DNA of 64,000 nt from Exiguobacterium aestuarii (lineage in GTDB: Bacteria > Bacillota > Bacilli > Exiguobacteriales > Exiguobacteriaceae). Numbering within the stretch: the first letter of the stretch is position 1; each line of letters begins with the position of its first letter. Below the pieces are notes generated by a model that made no database searches, had not been told where the DNA came from, and saw only the letters and a program-made list of their open reading frames with translations. The translations under genes were made by a program, and so were the position numbers. Of the stretch, positions 42,578-51,427 are shown one piece after another. The stretch is from assembly GCF_020171655.1 (NCBI RefSeq), contig NZ_JAIVAC010000001.1:1-64000 (forward strand), written 5' to 3'.

Positions 42578-43441
42578 TTAACTTATTTCTGCTTTAAGGA
42601 TGTCTAGGTTTCTCTCATAAAAATCTATATTTTGTTCAAGTCCTCTACGGTTACACCACCCAATACTGTTAAAAGCATCAGTAAATCGATAAAACGGAAG
42701 AACACGTTCGAGATCGATCAATGGTCGAATACTTGTGTAACCTTCTTGATAGGCTTCATATAACTGTAAGTCATGACTCAGATAGTCCCGATAAATCTTA
42801 GTGAAATCGACTTCTGTTGAACCAAAACGAACGGTTTCAAAGTCAATCAAACTTGAGACTTCAGATGATGTGACAAGGATATTACCTGGTCTAAAATCCA
42901 TATGTATAAAACTAGGTCCATCAGATTCTGGGAGCTGCAGTTTCATTTTTTCAAAAGTATGAATGGCTTTGTTATATAATGATTCCTCCAACAAAGGCTT
43001 TGCATCTATCGCAAAACTATAAAATTGACGATCTAGAAATTGTGGCCACTCTTGAAAAACATTTTCGATATATGTGATCTTTTGATTAGCTGGTGGTGGA
43101 ATGGAATGCATCTTAGCGTGCACTTGTCCCACCTGAAAAGCGATTGTGGCCGATGAATCTACGGAAAGTTGTACACCGGTTGATTCTTTCAATAGCAGGG
43201 CACCGATTGAATGTTCATCACCGGTCCAAAAGTCTAGCAATGTCGGGATTGGAATGTGAGCTTTTAAAAGTCGGTAAGCTTCAAGTTCACGAAACAATTT
43301 CACTCTCGAGAATGGGATTTTGATATAGACAGTCTCACCACTAGTTTGCACACATCGATAAACAGTTGAACTAAATGAATTTTCAACAGGAGCGGAATGT
43401 TTAATGTCCAAATCAAAAATATGGATAAGTTTTTCGAGCAA
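42578..43441 (-). CDS. APH-family phosphotransferase, substrate unknown
   Basis: A kinase-like protein of 287 aa with the aminoglycoside/choline kinase fold. The catalytic loop HMDFRPGN (near residue 180) and the metal-binding LIDFE (near 200) are intact, and the nucleotide-binding lysine is probably in VYIKIP near 41. Members phosphorylate aminoglycosides, macrolides, choline, fructosamine or homoserine, so a resistance role cannot be claimed. Codon use is more AT-rich than that of the genes around it, suggesting transfer. Start TTG 43441 has GGGGGGAG upstream. It is the only minus-strand gene between lplJ and the acyl-CoA ligase. Confidence 0.8.
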   Translation of the reverse strand: MLEKLIHIFDLDIKHSAPVENSFSSTVYRCVQTSGETVYIKIPFSRVKLFRELEAYRLLKAHIPIPTLLDFWTGDEHSIGALLLKESTGVQLSVDSSATIAFQVGQVHAKMHSIPPPANQKITYIENVFQEWPQFLDRQFYSFAIDAKPLLEESLYNKAIHTFEKMKLQLPESDGPSFIHMDFRPGNILVTSSEVSSLIDFETVRFGSTEVDFTKIYRDYLSHDLQLYEAYQEGYTSIRPLIDLERVLPFYRFTDAFNSIGWCNRRGLEQNIDFYERNLDILKAEIS

Positions 43442-43586
43442 TGTTCTCCCCCCTCAACACAAAAATCTATACATCTGACTAAAATAATTCACTCCAAAGT
43501 ATAGCACCGGATTATAGATGTTTGGCAGTTTCGTGAACGATGATGCTACGGATTGCACCTAGAAAAAATAAGGCGTATCATAATTT

Positions 43587-43602
43587 ATGCAAACGCTTTC
43601 GT
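43587..43602 (+). promoter_or_regulatory. Possible cre site, one mismatch
   Basis: ATGCAAACGCTTTCGT differs from the cre consensus only at position 15. It lies 30 bp before the start codon of the EIIA-like gene at 43632. Confidence 0.5.
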
Positions 43603-43631
43603 AGAGGCTGATCAAAATAGGAGGAGTAACG

Positions 43632-44105
43632 ATGTATCGAAGGCTCAGTGAATGGATGGATCCAAGTCGGATGTGGGTGACGGAACAAGCGACGTTTGAA
43701 CGGGCTGTCATGGCGGTAGGGCTAGAGTTGGAACGTAAAGAGATTGTCGATTCTTCATTTACACGAGTGATTCTGGATCAAGAAGCGATTATTCCGTCCG
43801 GAGTGAGTGACGTGGCCGAGCCGGTAGCTGTCATCGACGTACCGCTCTCTATTTCAAAACGAGACGGCATCTCACTCCTTCATCTGTTGAATCCATGCGA
43901 GATGAAGACGATCACCGGTGAAACGATTCACGCGAAAGCCATCTTATTGATTACAGCTACGACTGAATCGAAAAAGCAGGCGTATCATAAATTGATCGAT
44001 GATTTACTCATGGATGATGAGGCACTCCAAGCACTCGTTCATGTTAAAAGTCGTACCGGATTATATCATGTACAGACGAACTTTTTGGAAGCGTTTTCTT
44101 ATTGA
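43632..44105 (+). CDS. Degenerate PTS EIIA-like protein
   Basis: A 157-aa soluble protein. Residues 45-150 follow the layout of fructose/mannitol-type PTS EIIA domains: a start E.I...FTRVILDQEAIIPSGVSD, then PVAVIDVPLSI, then AILLITATTESKKQAYHKLI (given in parts) and a last helix with LLMDDEALQALVHV. In catalytic EIIA the segment reads AIPHG with a phosphorylated histidine; here it reads IIPSG, with Ser56 in place of His, so it should not carry phosphate. It may be a regulatory relative. A near-cre site precedes it. Family assignment is tentative. Confidence 0.45.
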   Translation: MYRRLSEWMDPSRMWVTEQATFERAVMAVGLELERKEIVDSSFTRVILDQEAIIPSGVSDVAEPVAVIDVPLSISKRDGISLLHLLNPCEMKTITGETIHAKAILLITATTESKKQAYHKLIDDLLMDDEALQALVHVKSRTGLYHVQTNFLEAFSY

Positions 44106-44132
44106 AACATTTCATGTACAATAGAAGTAATT

Positions 44133-44162
44133 GAAAAGAGCGCGGACAACGTGCTCTTTTTT
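44133..44162 (+). terminator. Terminator
   Basis: AAAAGAGCGC/GTGCTCTTTT hairpin followed by T residues, after the EIIA-like gene. Confidence 0.85.
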
Positions 44163-44174
44163 ATGGCTCAAAAG

Positions 44175-44188
44175 TGAATCATCATTCA
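44175..44188. promoter_or_regulatory. FadR-like inverted repeat before the acyl-CoA ligase
   Basis: TGAAT-CATC-ATTCA lies 17 bp before the start codon. The half-site TGAAT/ATTCA resembles Bacillus FadR operators, though the full consensus is longer. The right half (TCATTCATT) is also present in the palindrome at 24849-24866. Confidence 0.4.
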
Positions 44189-44205
44189 TTTAAAGGGGGA
44201 TTACC

Positions 44206-45753
44206 ATGGCAAACTTAGTCAAGTCACTACAAGAAGTGGTGACCGCTCACCCGCAAAAGGCTGCGTACGTGTTTGGGGAAGACACGGTGAGTTACGAACA
44301 GTTTTATGGGCAAGTCAAGGCGATGGCATCGACGCTTGAACAAAAAGGGATTGGACAAGGCGATCACGTCGCCCTCGTTCTCGGCAACAGCCCAGCGTTC
44401 TTGATCGCGTACTTCGCCGTGTTGTCACGTGGAGGGGTCGTCATTCCGATCAACCCTACATACACGCCTGATGAAATGGCCTACATTCTGCTTGATGGGG
44501 ACGTCAAAGGAATTGTTGGATTGTCACCGCTCGTCGCGCAGGCAGAAGCGGCACTCTCGAAGTTACCTCAGTTGAAACTCGTCATCTCTGTCCCATATGC
44601 GGACGTACCGGCATTGAAGCGTGAAGGCGAAATTGAGTTTATCCCTTTCGCGGAAGCGTTCGCTGCGACAGAAGGAACGTTCATTGAAGTCGATGAAGAA
44701 GAGGTTGCCGTCATTCTCTATACGAGTGGGACGACCGGGAAGCCGAAGGGCGCATTATTGACGCACCAGAACCTGTTCTCGAATGCGCATTCAATCGGGG
44801 AGTATTTGGACATTACACCAGAGGATAAAGCGTTAGCCGCATTGCCGATGTTCCACGTCTTCTGTTTGACGGTCATTGTGAATGCACCACTCCTTCGTGG
44901 GGCGACGATTGTCATCTTACCGAAGTTCTCACCACAAGATGTATTTGACTTGGTGCCAAAGCATCGCGTGACGTTCTTTGCAGGAGTACCGACGATGTAC
45001 AACTTCTTGCTGCAGACGGCGATGAAAGTACCGGCCTATACGTCCGCGTTGAAACATGTCCGCGTGTTCGTCTCAGGAGGGGCAAGTTTACCGGTCCAAT
45101 TGCTCGAGTCATTTGAGCAGATGTTCGAATGTAAGATTCTCGAAGGGTATGGTCTATCTGAGGCGTCACCGGTCACTTGCTTCAACCCGCTTCACGGCGA
45201 GCGAAAAGCGGGATCAATCGGACCTTCCATCGTTCATGTCGAAAACAAAGTCGTCGACGAGCTTGGGGAAGAAGTCGGCGTCGGTGAAGTCGGAGAGTTG
45301 ATCGTACGTGGACCGAACGTCATGAAAGGGTATTACAAGTTACCGGAAGAGACGATGATGACGCTTCGCGACGGCTGGCTCTATACAGGGGATTTGGCTC
45401 GACGTGACGAGGACGGTTATTTCTATATCGTCGACCGGAAAAAGGATATGGTCATCGTCGGAGGTTATAACGTATACCCTCGTGAGGTAGAAGAAGTTCT
45501 GTATCAACATCCTGATATCGTGGAAGCAGCGGTGATTGGTGTGCCGGATGCGGAGCAAGGGGAAGCGGTGAAAGCGTTCGTCGTCACGAAACATGAAAAT
45601 GTGACGAAAGAGGACATTCGTGCATACACACAAACGAAGTTGGCGAAATATAAGCAACCAACTTATATTGAGATCATCGAAGAGCTTCCGCGAAATACGA
45701 CAGGTAAGATTTTACGTACTGTCTTAAAAAGCGAAGCGTTTCAAAATAGTTGA
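44206..45753 (+). CDS. lcfB: Long-chain acyl-CoA ligase
   Basis: An AMP-forming acyl-CoA synthetase. Motif A10-type YTSGTTGKPKGALLTH (near residues 170-185), the GYGLSEASPV segment, YTGDLARRDEDGYFYIVDRKKD (in part, near 390-410) and the catalytic lysine in PRNTTGKILR close to the end are intact. The product is 515 aa. It activates fatty acids for degradation or membrane lipid synthesis. It resembles Bacillus LcfB (YhfL) and occupies the same position after lplJ. AAAGGGGG precedes the ATG. Confidence 0.9.
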   Translation: MANLVKSLQEVVTAHPQKAAYVFGEDTVSYEQFYGQVKAMASTLEQKGIGQGDHVALVLGNSPAFLIAYFAVLSRGGVVIPINPTYTPDEMAYILLDGDVKGIVGLSPLVAQAEAALSKLPQLKLVISVPYADVPALKREGEIEFIPFAEAFAATEGTFIEVDEEEVAVILYTSGTTGKPKGALLTHQNLFSNAHSIGEYLDITPEDKALAALPMFHVFCLTVIVNAPLLRGATIVILPKFSPQDVFDLVPKHRVTFFAGVPTMYNFLLQTAMKVPAYTSALKHVRVFVSGGASLPVQLLESFEQMFECKILEGYGLSEASPVTCFNPLHGERKAGSIGPSIVHVENKVVDELGEEVGVGEVGELIVRGPNVMKGYYKLPEETMMTLRDGWLYTGDLARRDEDGYFYIVDRKKDMVIVGGYNVYPREVEEVLYQHPDIVEAAVIGVPDAEQGEAVKAFVVTKHENVTKEDIRAYTQTKLAKYKQPTYIEIIEELPRNTTGKILRTVLKSEAFQNS

Positions 45754-45758
45754 GTAAA

Positions 45759-45787
45759 GGGGGGCGACTACGAGTCGTCCCTTTTTT
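45759..45787 (+). terminator. Terminator of the acyl-CoA ligase
   Basis: GGGGCGAC/GTCGTCCC stem followed by six T. Confidence 0.87.
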
Positions 45788-45797
45788 ATCATTTCAT

Positions 45798-45826
45798 TTG
45801 ACACTATTACGGGGTAGGGGTATATT
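45798..45826 (+). promoter_or_regulatory. csoR-copA-copZ promoter with embedded CsoR-type operator
   Basis: TTGACA (45798-45803), 17-bp spacer, TATATT (45821-45826). The spacer contains TACGGGGTAGGGGTA, the G-tract pattern of CsoR operators, so the repressor would cover the promoter when copper is low. Confidence 0.75.
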
Positions 45827-45844
45827 GGTGGTGAGGTGATCAAC

Positions 45845-46147
45845 ATGGATGAATTTTTGCATGAACAACCACTCGTTCCGCGTGATGATGCTGAGCGGGA
45901 GGCACTCGGAAAGCGTCTAAAACGAATCGAAGGACAAGTCCGGGGGATTCAAAAGATGGTCGAGAACGACCGCTATTGTGTAGACATTTTGACACAGACG
46001 TCAGCCATTCAGGCCGCGCTGAAGCAAGTCGAGATGCAACTGTTAGAGCGTCATATGCGCAAGTGTTTGGTTCACGCAAGTGAGACGGAAAACATGGAAC
46101 CTTACATTGATGAATTGATGACGATTGTCAGCCGCATCAAAAAATAA
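45845..46147 (+). CDS. csoR: Copper-sensing repressor CsoR
   Basis: A 100-aa all-helical repressor that releases DNA on binding Cu(I). The Cu ligand set is complete: Cys45 (RYCVDIL), His70 and Cys74 (RHMRKC). ATG 45845 follows GAGGTGA; a GTG at 45836 lies within that site. It is 11 nt upstream of copA, and the three copper genes form one operon. Confidence 0.94.
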   Translation: MDEFLHEQPLVPRDDAEREALGKRLKRIEGQVRGIQKMVENDRYCVDILTQTSAIQAALKQVEMQLLERHMRKCLVHASETENMEPYIDELMTIVSRIKK

Positions 46148-46158
46148 GGAGGGATTTC

Positions 46159-48270
46159 ATGAAAACCGTTGAGTTATCCATACAAGGAATGACCTGTGCA
46201 GCTTGTTCGGCCCGAATTGAAAAAGTGTTGAACAAGATGGACGGAGTCGAAGCGACCGTCAACCTTCCGCTCGAGACGGCAACCATCCGTGTCGATGAAG
46301 GGATCACAGAAGAAGAGCTAATCGCCCGAATCGAGAAGATCGGATACGGAGCTGAACCGAAAGTGGAGATGGCACCACCGCATGATTTGCGTCCATTACA
46401 ACGGAAAGTCATCATCTCTGCCTTGTTGTCGGCGCCGTTACTCCTCGTCATGTTGACGCATATACCAGGACTCGGATTTCATGCACCGTGGCTGATGAAC
46501 CCATGGTGGCAACTCGCTCTTGCGACGCCCGTCCAGTTTTGGATTGGCGCACAGTTTTATCAAGGGGCGTATAAGAGCTTAAAGAGCGGTTCGGCGAACA
46601 TGGATGTACTCGTCGCAACGGGAACGTCGGCCGCATACTTTTACTCTGTTTTTGAAATGATTGTGCACCCGATGAATCCACATCTTTACTTCGAAACGAG
46701 TGCCGTCCTCATCACGCTCGTCTTGCTCGGGAAATGGTTAGAGGGACGAGCGAAAGAGAAGACGACCGATGCGTTGAAATCACTCTTATCGCTTCAGGCG
46801 AAAGAGGCGATCCTTTTTGTCGACGGAGAAGAACGGTCTGTCGCCGTTGAACTCGTCAAGGCAGGAGATGTTCTCATTGTTCGTCCAGGAGAGAAGATTC
46901 CAGTAGACGGACGAATTATCGAAGGGGAGACGGTCATCGATGAATCGATGTTGACCGGTGAATCGATTCCTGCCGAGAAAACGGTCGATGCTGAAGTCGT
47001 CGGCGGTACGATCAACCAGTCCCATCGGATCCTCATGCGGGCAGAACGAGTCGGGAAAGAGACGATGCTCGCTCAAATCGTACGTGTCGTCGAGCAGGCA
47101 CAAACAGATAAGGCGCCGATTCAACGGCAGGCCGACCGTATCTCTGGTGTGTTTGTGCCGATTGTCGTAGCCATCAGTGCCGTCACGTTCGCTGTCTGGG
47201 CGTTTCTCTTGAATGACATCGATACGGCCATTCGCGCATCAATCGCAGTACTTGTCATCGCTTGTCCGTGTGCGCTCGGTTTGGCAACACCGACATCAAT
47301 CATGGTCGGAACGGGACGAGCGGCCGAACAAGGTGTATTGTTCAAAGGGGGCGGGCAACTCGAATCACTTAATGAAGCAAACATCGTCGTTTTTGACAAA
47401 ACAGGAACATTGACGAACGGGACACCGGAAGTGGTAGAAACGTTCGGAGATGAAGCGGCGCTCCGCCGTGCTGTCATGGCAGAACGGCAATCAACACATC
47501 CTTTGGCGGCAGCAATCGGTCGAGAACACGGTGATGGTATCGTGACGAAAGTGGAAGAGCTGGCGGGTCGTGGTGTCAAAGCGGTCGTTGATGGGAAAGA
47601 ACTCTTCATCGGGTCTGTTCGAATGATGGAAGAGCTCGGGTATAACTTGCCAGATTGGTCGATGCGGGCGATGACCCCGGTCTATGTCGCGGATGAGAGC
47701 GGGATTGTCGCGGCGTTCGGACTACAAGATCAATTGAAACCGAAAAGTCGTGATGTCGTACAGGCACTTAGCCAAACACGTGACGTATATGTGTTGACGG
47801 GTGACCGTAAAGAAGTCGCTTATGCGATTGCCGACGAACTTGGCCTTCCGCATCATCAAGTCATTGCCGAAGTTCTTCCGGTCGAAAAGGCAGATCAAAT
47901 CGAACGCTTGAAGCAATCAGGCCGTGTTGCCATGGTGGGGGACGGTATGAACGATGCTCCTGCCCTTGCGGTCGCAGACGTCGGGATTGCATTTGGGAGC
48001 GGTACAGATGTCGCACTTGAGGCGGCAGATGTTACAATTGTAGGGCATGACATTGAAGGTGTGAGCCGGGCGATGAATATGAGCCGTTTGACGATGAAAA
48101 ACATTCGTCAAAACTTGTTCTGGGCACTCGCTTATAATAGTCTTGGCATACCGGTCGCTGCAGCAGGGTTACTTGCCCCATGGATTGCCGGTGCGGCGAT
48201 GGCGTTCAGTTCGGTGTCTGTCGTCTTGAACGCATTACGATTAAAAACACAAGGAGGATCATCAACATGA
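46159..48270 (+). CDS. copA: Copper-exporting P1B-type ATPase CopA
   Basis: Pumps Cu(I) out of the cell. There is a single N-terminal metal-binding domain with MTCAAC (Cys13, Cys16), where Bacillus CopA has two. The intramembrane CPC ([13 protein letters not shown], near residue 370), phosphorylation motif DKTGTLT (near 412), the HP motif in STHPLAAA, and [10 protein letters not shown] are all present. The product is 703 aa. Its stop overlaps the copZ start. Confidence 0.96.
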   Translation: MKTVELSIQGMTCAACSARIEKVLNKMDGVEATVNLPLETATIRVDEGITEEELIARIEKIGYGAEPKVEMAPPHDLRPLQRKVIISALLSAPLLLVMLTHIPGLGFHAPWLMNPWWQLALATPVQFWIGAQFYQGAYKSLKSGSANMDVLVATGTSAAYFYSVFEMIVHPMNPHLYFETSAVLITLVLLGKWLEGRAKEKTTDALKSLLSLQAKEAILFVDGEERSVAVELVKAGDVLIVRPGEKIPVDGRIIEGETVIDESMLTGESIPAEKTVDAEVVGGTINQSHRILMRAERVGKETMLAQIVRVVEQAQTDKAPIQRQADRISGVFVPIVVAISAVTFAVWAFLLNDIDTAIRASIAVLVIACPCALGLATPTSIMVGTGRAAEQGVLFKGGGQLESLNEANIVVFDKTGTLTNGTPEVVETFGDEAALRRAVMAERQSTHPLAAAIGREHGDGIVTKVEELAGRGVKAVVDGKELFIGSVRMMEELGYNLPDWSMRAMTPVYVADESGIVAAFGLQDQLKPKSRDVVQALSQTRDVYVLTGDRKEVAYAIADELGLPHHQVIAEVLPVEKADQIERLKQSGRVAMVGDGMNDAPALAVADVGIAFGSGTDVALEAADVTIVGHDIEGVSRAMNMSRLTMKNIRQNLFWALAYNSLGIPVAAAGLLAPWIAGAAMAFSSVSVVLNALRLKTQGGSST

Positions 48271-48473
48271 AAGAAACAACATTGACAGTAGAAGGTATGA
48301 CATGTAATCACTGCAAAGCTGCCGTTGAGGGAGCGTTGAATGAATTGAACGGTGTCGAATCAGCAACCGTATCTCTTCAAGAGCATCGTGTCGACGTGAT
48401 TCACGAAGATTCTGTCTCACGCGAGGCGATGGTCGAAGCAGTCGAAGAGCAAGGATACGACGTAAAGGCATAA
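48267..48473 (+). CDS. copZ: Copper chaperone CopZ
   Basis: A 68-aa ferredoxin-like metallochaperone delivering Cu(I) to CopA. Metal site MTCNHC (Cys13, Cys16). AAGGAGGATC lies upstream, and the start overlaps the copA stop (ATGA). Confidence 0.95.
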   Translation: MKETTLTVEGMTCNHCKAAVEGALNELNGVESATVSLQEHRVDVIHEDSVSREAMVEAVEEQGYDVKA

Positions 48474-48481
48474 TGACGAAG

Positions 48482-48509
48482 GGTCCCGAGTAAAATCGGG
48501 ACTTTTTTT
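48482..48509 (+). terminator. Terminator of the copper operon
   Basis: GTCCCGA/TCGGGAC stem, 6-nt loop and eight T. Confidence 0.92.
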
Positions 48510-48548
48510 GTTGTATTCAACAAATAGAATGTGTGCTATATTTAAGTT

Positions 48549-48567
48549 GATAATGAGAATCGGTATC
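48549..48567. promoter_or_regulatory. Fur box
   Basis: GATAATGAGAATCGGTATC matches the 19-bp Fur consensus at 16 positions and is flanked so that GTTGATA/TATCAAC form a 7-bp inverted repeat. It lies just downstream of TATATT (48537-48542), over the likely transcription start of the 30-aa ORF. Confidence 0.78.
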
Positions 48568-48584
48568 AACAGGAGGCGGACATC

Positions 48585-48677
48585 ATGGAAATCATCATGA
48601 TCAGTGGAGTGTTGGCGTTGATTAGTGGGGGCACAGCGTTTTTGGCGCAACAGCTACGAACAAATTCAGTACGTTGA
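48585..48677 (+). CDS. 30-aa Fur-controlled micro-protein
   Basis: The ORF encodes MEIIMISGVLALISGGTAFL and then AQQLRTNSVR: one short hydrophobic helix and a polar, basic end. It has a strong Shine-Dalgarno sequence (AGGAGGCGG, 6-8 nt before ATG), a promoter-like region with a Fur box at the start site, and a terminator right after the stop, so it forms a complete small transcription unit between copZ and the two-component system. I know no family. Fur-controlled small proteins exist in Bacillus (FbpA, B, C), but those are soluble and basic. A role in iron limitation is inferred only from the box. Confidence 0.6.
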   Translation: MEIIMISGVLALISGGTAFLAQQLRTNSVR

Positions 48678-48709
48678 AGAAGGTGCGATTTCGTTGCCTT
48701 CTTTTTTTT
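48676..48709 (+). terminator. Terminator of the Fur-controlled ORF
   Basis: GAAGAAGG/CCTTCTT stem with a 13-nt loop, followed by a long T run. Confidence 0.82.
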
Positions 48710-48782
48710 GACTCTAAACCTTTCCCATCATTTCACGACAATTGTTTGATATGATGAGAAAAAACGTGTTGAGGTGACTTGA

Positions 48783-49445
48783 ATGTATACAATCTACTTA
48801 GTCGACGATGAAGCAAACTTGAATAAAATGCTCGTCACGTATCTAGAACAGGAAGGGTACAACGTTCGCTCATTCGCGGACGGGACATCCGCGCAAGAAG
48901 CCATCCCGGATCAACCAGACTTATGGGTGCTCGACATCATGCTGCCGGACTTAGATGGTTTTCAATTGCTGAAACAAATCAAGGCAGTCAATGCCAATAC
49001 ACCGACCATCTTCATTTCAGCCCGAGACGAGGACATCGACAAGATCATCGGTCTTGAGATGGGATCAGATGACTACATCGCCAAACCGTTCCTTCCGAGA
49101 GAACTTGTCATTCGCGTTAAGAAGTTGATTGACCGTGTCTATGGATCGAAGTCGAATGAACATATCGAGTACGGGGAGTATACGATCTATCCGGACAAAC
49201 GACTCATCAAACATGGGGATGAAGAGATTGATTTGACTTCGAAAGAATTCGACTTACTCCTCCTCTTCCTCGAACATCCGGGTTCGGCTTTATCGCGTGA
49301 ACAGATTCTTGAAGGGGTTTGGGGGAACGATTATTTCGGTTCGGACCGAGTCGTCGATGATTTGGTGCGCCGCGTTCGCAAGAAATTGCACCGACTCGAG
49401 CTTGAAACGCTTTACGGTATCGGCTACCGTCTCGTCAGACCATGA
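48783..49445 (+). CDS. OmpR-family response regulator
   Basis: A 220-aa regulator: receiver domain (1-118) with acidic pocket DD8-9, phosphoacceptor Asp51 in LDIMLPDLDG and the conserved lysine in AKPF, then a winged-helix DNA-binding domain (about 130-218). It overlaps the kinase gene by 4 nt. Target genes are not evident; the neighbouring copper, iron and ComK units are possibilities only. Confidence 0.93.
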   Translation: MYTIYLVDDEANLNKMLVTYLEQEGYNVRSFADGTSAQEAIPDQPDLWVLDIMLPDLDGFQLLKQIKAVNANTPTIFISARDEDIDKIIGLEMGSDDYIAKPFLPRELVIRVKKLIDRVYGSKSNEHIEYGEYTIYPDKRLIKHGDEEIDLTSKEFDLLLLFLEHPGSALSREQILEGVWGNDYFGSDRVVDDLVRRVRKKLHRLELETLYGIGYRLVRP

Positions 49446-50812
49446 TGAACGCCCTCAAGCCGAAGCGTCTCATGTGGAAGATATGGGTACTCATCCTTCT
49501 CATCATCGTGACCCTCGCGCTCATGATTTTGATCACCATACGCTCTTCCATCACCCAGTTCATCGATGAACAAGTATATGAGACGTTACGAGATGTAGAC
49601 TATTATTTGGGCAATACGAACGAGTTGGAGAATTATCCACAAAATCCGATTGAGTATGACCGACGTCAACAAGAGTCGCGTTCGGTCAACCAACTGATTT
49701 TTCTTCCGAACGGACGAATCATTTACGGATCGGCACCACTCGAATTAACGAACCGCATGTATCAGGAAGCGTTGAACCAAAGTGGTCAAGTCGAGCGATA
49801 TCAGACGACGATTGATGGGGAAGACGTCTATTACATTATTCGTCAAAATGAATATGATGGAACAATCGTCTATCAAGCTTCCTACGCTTGGGATGCGTAC
49901 CGTCGTGAATTAGTCTCGACGTTATATTGGCGCATTTCGATTCTGATTGGTGTCATCAGCCTCTTGTCGCTCATCCCGGCACTGCTCATGTCTCGCCAGT
50001 TGACGAAACCGATCGTCGAGATGGAACGTGCGGTCGAGAAAATTTCGAATCGCCAATGGGAGACGGCTCTTCCGCTAGATCGTCAAGACGAACTTGGACA
50101 ATTGGCCCACTCAATCGATGCCATGCGCAAAGAATTGAAAGAACAGGATCTCGCCCAACAAGCATTACTCCAAAACATTTCACATGATTTGAAAACGCCA
50201 ATTATGGTCATCCGTGGATACGCCCAGTCAATCGGCGACGGGATTTATCCGACGGGAGACTTAAAAGGGTCTTCAGAGGTGATTGACGAGGAGGCATCTC
50301 GACTCGAAAAGAAAGTCGTCGACTTGCTGTACGTGACGAAGCTCGAATATTTCAAAGGACAAGAGATGAAACTTGAACCGATCAATCTGGATAAGTTGAT
50401 GGAACTCCTTGTCGCGCGCTTTAAACTGAGAGGACAGCTCGATTGGGAAATTAACGGTGAAGGCGGAGAGATGCTCGGGGATGGGGAACAGATCCGGGTC
50501 GCGTTTGAGAACGTTCTCGACAATGCGCTTCGTTATGCGGAAACATGCATTCGAATTGACTTAAACCGAGACGAGTCTGGTGTGGAAATCATTATCTTTA
50601 ATGATGGACCACCCGTCGACGAGAGCCTTGATTTGTTCCATCAGTTCTCTCGTGGGAAACAAGGGAAGTTCGGGCTCGGATTATTTATCGTCCAACGAAT
50701 TGTGACACTTCACACAGGAGAAGTGTCCCTTCGAAATACAGGAGACGGAACTGCGGTGAGATTTTATTTTCCGCGACTCAAACCGAATCATGCTTTAAAA
50801 TCTAACGCTTGA
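49442..50812 (+). CDS. Sensor histidine kinase
   Basis: A 456-aa membrane kinase. Membrane helices lie at about residues 12-32 and 160-182 and flank an outer sensing domain of about 125 aa rich in Tyr, Asn and Gln. A HAMP linker follows, then the phosphorylated histidine in ISHDLKTPIMVIRGYAQ (about His249), and the ATP-binding N-box FENVLDNALRYAE and G-box GLGLFIV. It pairs with the response regulator just upstream. Signal unknown. Confidence 0.93.
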   Translation: MMNALKPKRLMWKIWVLILLIIVTLALMILITIRSSITQFIDEQVYETLRDVDYYLGNTNELENYPQNPIEYDRRQQESRSVNQLIFLPNGRIIYGSAPLELTNRMYQEALNQSGQVERYQTTIDGEDVYYIIRQNEYDGTIVYQASYAWDAYRRELVSTLYWRISILIGVISLLSLIPALLMSRQLTKPIVEMERAVEKISNRQWETALPLDRQDELGQLAHSIDAMRKELKEQDLAQQALLQNISHDLKTPIMVIRGYAQSIGDGIYPTGDLKGSSEVIDEEASRLEKKVVDLLYVTKLEYFKGQEMKLEPINLDKLMELLVARFKLRGQLDWEINGEGGEMLGDGEQIRVAFENVLDNALRYAETCIRIDLNRDESGVEIIIFNDGPPVDESLDLFHQFSRGKQGKFGLGLFIVQRIVTLHTGEVSLRNTGDGTAVRFYFPRLKPNHALKSNA

Positions 50813-50815
50813 TTT

Positions 50816-50847
50816 TGAAAACCAGCCAAGAAACGGCTGGTTTTTTT
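50816..50847 (+). terminator. Terminator of the two-component operon
   Basis: AAACCAGCC/GGCTGGTTT stem followed by seven T. Confidence 0.92.
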
Positions 50848-50859
50848 ATGGGAAATGTC

Positions 50860-50899
50860 AAAAAGTCGATTTGCGGGGCGTGCAGAATCCTGGTATGAA
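50860..50899 (+). promoter_or_regulatory. comK promoter with a K-box half-site
   Basis: -35 TTGCGG (50871-50876), 17-bp spacer, -10 TATGAA (50894-50899). AAAA-GTCGA-TTT(G) at 50861-50873 resembles the ComK AT-box AAAAN5TTTT, consistent with autoregulation. Only one AT-box is seen; a functional K-box needs two. Confidence 0.5.
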
Positions 50900-50903
50900 T
50901 GAC

Positions 50904-50919
50904 ATGTAAGTCATTACAT
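50904..50919. repeat. 16-bp palindrome in the comK 5' region
   Basis: ATGTAA-GTCA-TTACAT begins 4 bp after the -10 and ends 20 bp before the start codon, where a repressor or an RNA hairpin could act. Confidence 0.65.
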
Positions 50920-50939
50920 ACGTTATGGGGGATGAAAAG

Positions 50940-51410
50940 ATGAGTAGATTGACCAATGAAACGAGAGCTTTAATTCCTGTATTTAACGAGTTTGGCGAAG
51001 CGGAGACGCTCGTGTATCAACCGGAAGGCGTGATGCGAGTGAAAGGGTCACCCATCGACCTATTAGAACATGCATGTTTGTACTATGGATCGAGCATTCA
51101 AGGCAGAATCGAAGCCGCACGTCACGTCCTGGGTCCACATCGGAAGACACCTGTCGTGATGGATTGGCACGCTGACGCGGTCTTCTTTCCGACGATTGCA
51201 AAGGAGAGCCCAGACTGTGCGTGGATCAATTTTCAGCACGTGACAGCCATCAAAAAAGACGGACATCAGACACTCATTCAGTTTTTGACAGGTGAATCAG
51301 TCAAGGTTCACGTATCCGACCATACGGTGGCAAGGCAAAAACAACGGTCAATCGAATTATCATACGCATTTCAAAAACGTTTCCATGACAGCACATTGCA
51401 ACACGCTTAA
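50940..51410 (+). CDS. comK: ComK-family competence regulator, short C-terminus
   Basis: ComK activates late competence genes by binding AT-boxes. Family pattern: ACLYYGSSIQGRIEAA (near residue 40), then KTPVVMD....AVFFPTIAKESPDCAWINFQHV (key parts only) with the FFPT and W-I signatures. ATG 50940 follows GGGGGAT. At 156 aa it is about 35 residues shorter than Bacillus ComK, and it ends before the segment that in Bacillus carries the MecA-recognition motif FMLYPK. Position between lcfB and addBA matches Bacillus. Confidence 0.85.
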   Translation: MSRLTNETRALIPVFNEFGEAETLVYQPEGVMRVKGSPIDLLEHACLYYGSSIQGRIEAARHVLGPHRKTPVVMDWHADAVFFPTIAKESPDCAWINFQHVTAIKKDGHQTLIQFLTGESVKVHVSDHTVARQKQRSIELSYAFQKRFHDSTLQHA

Positions 51411-51427
51411 GGATTGAATTCAATACG

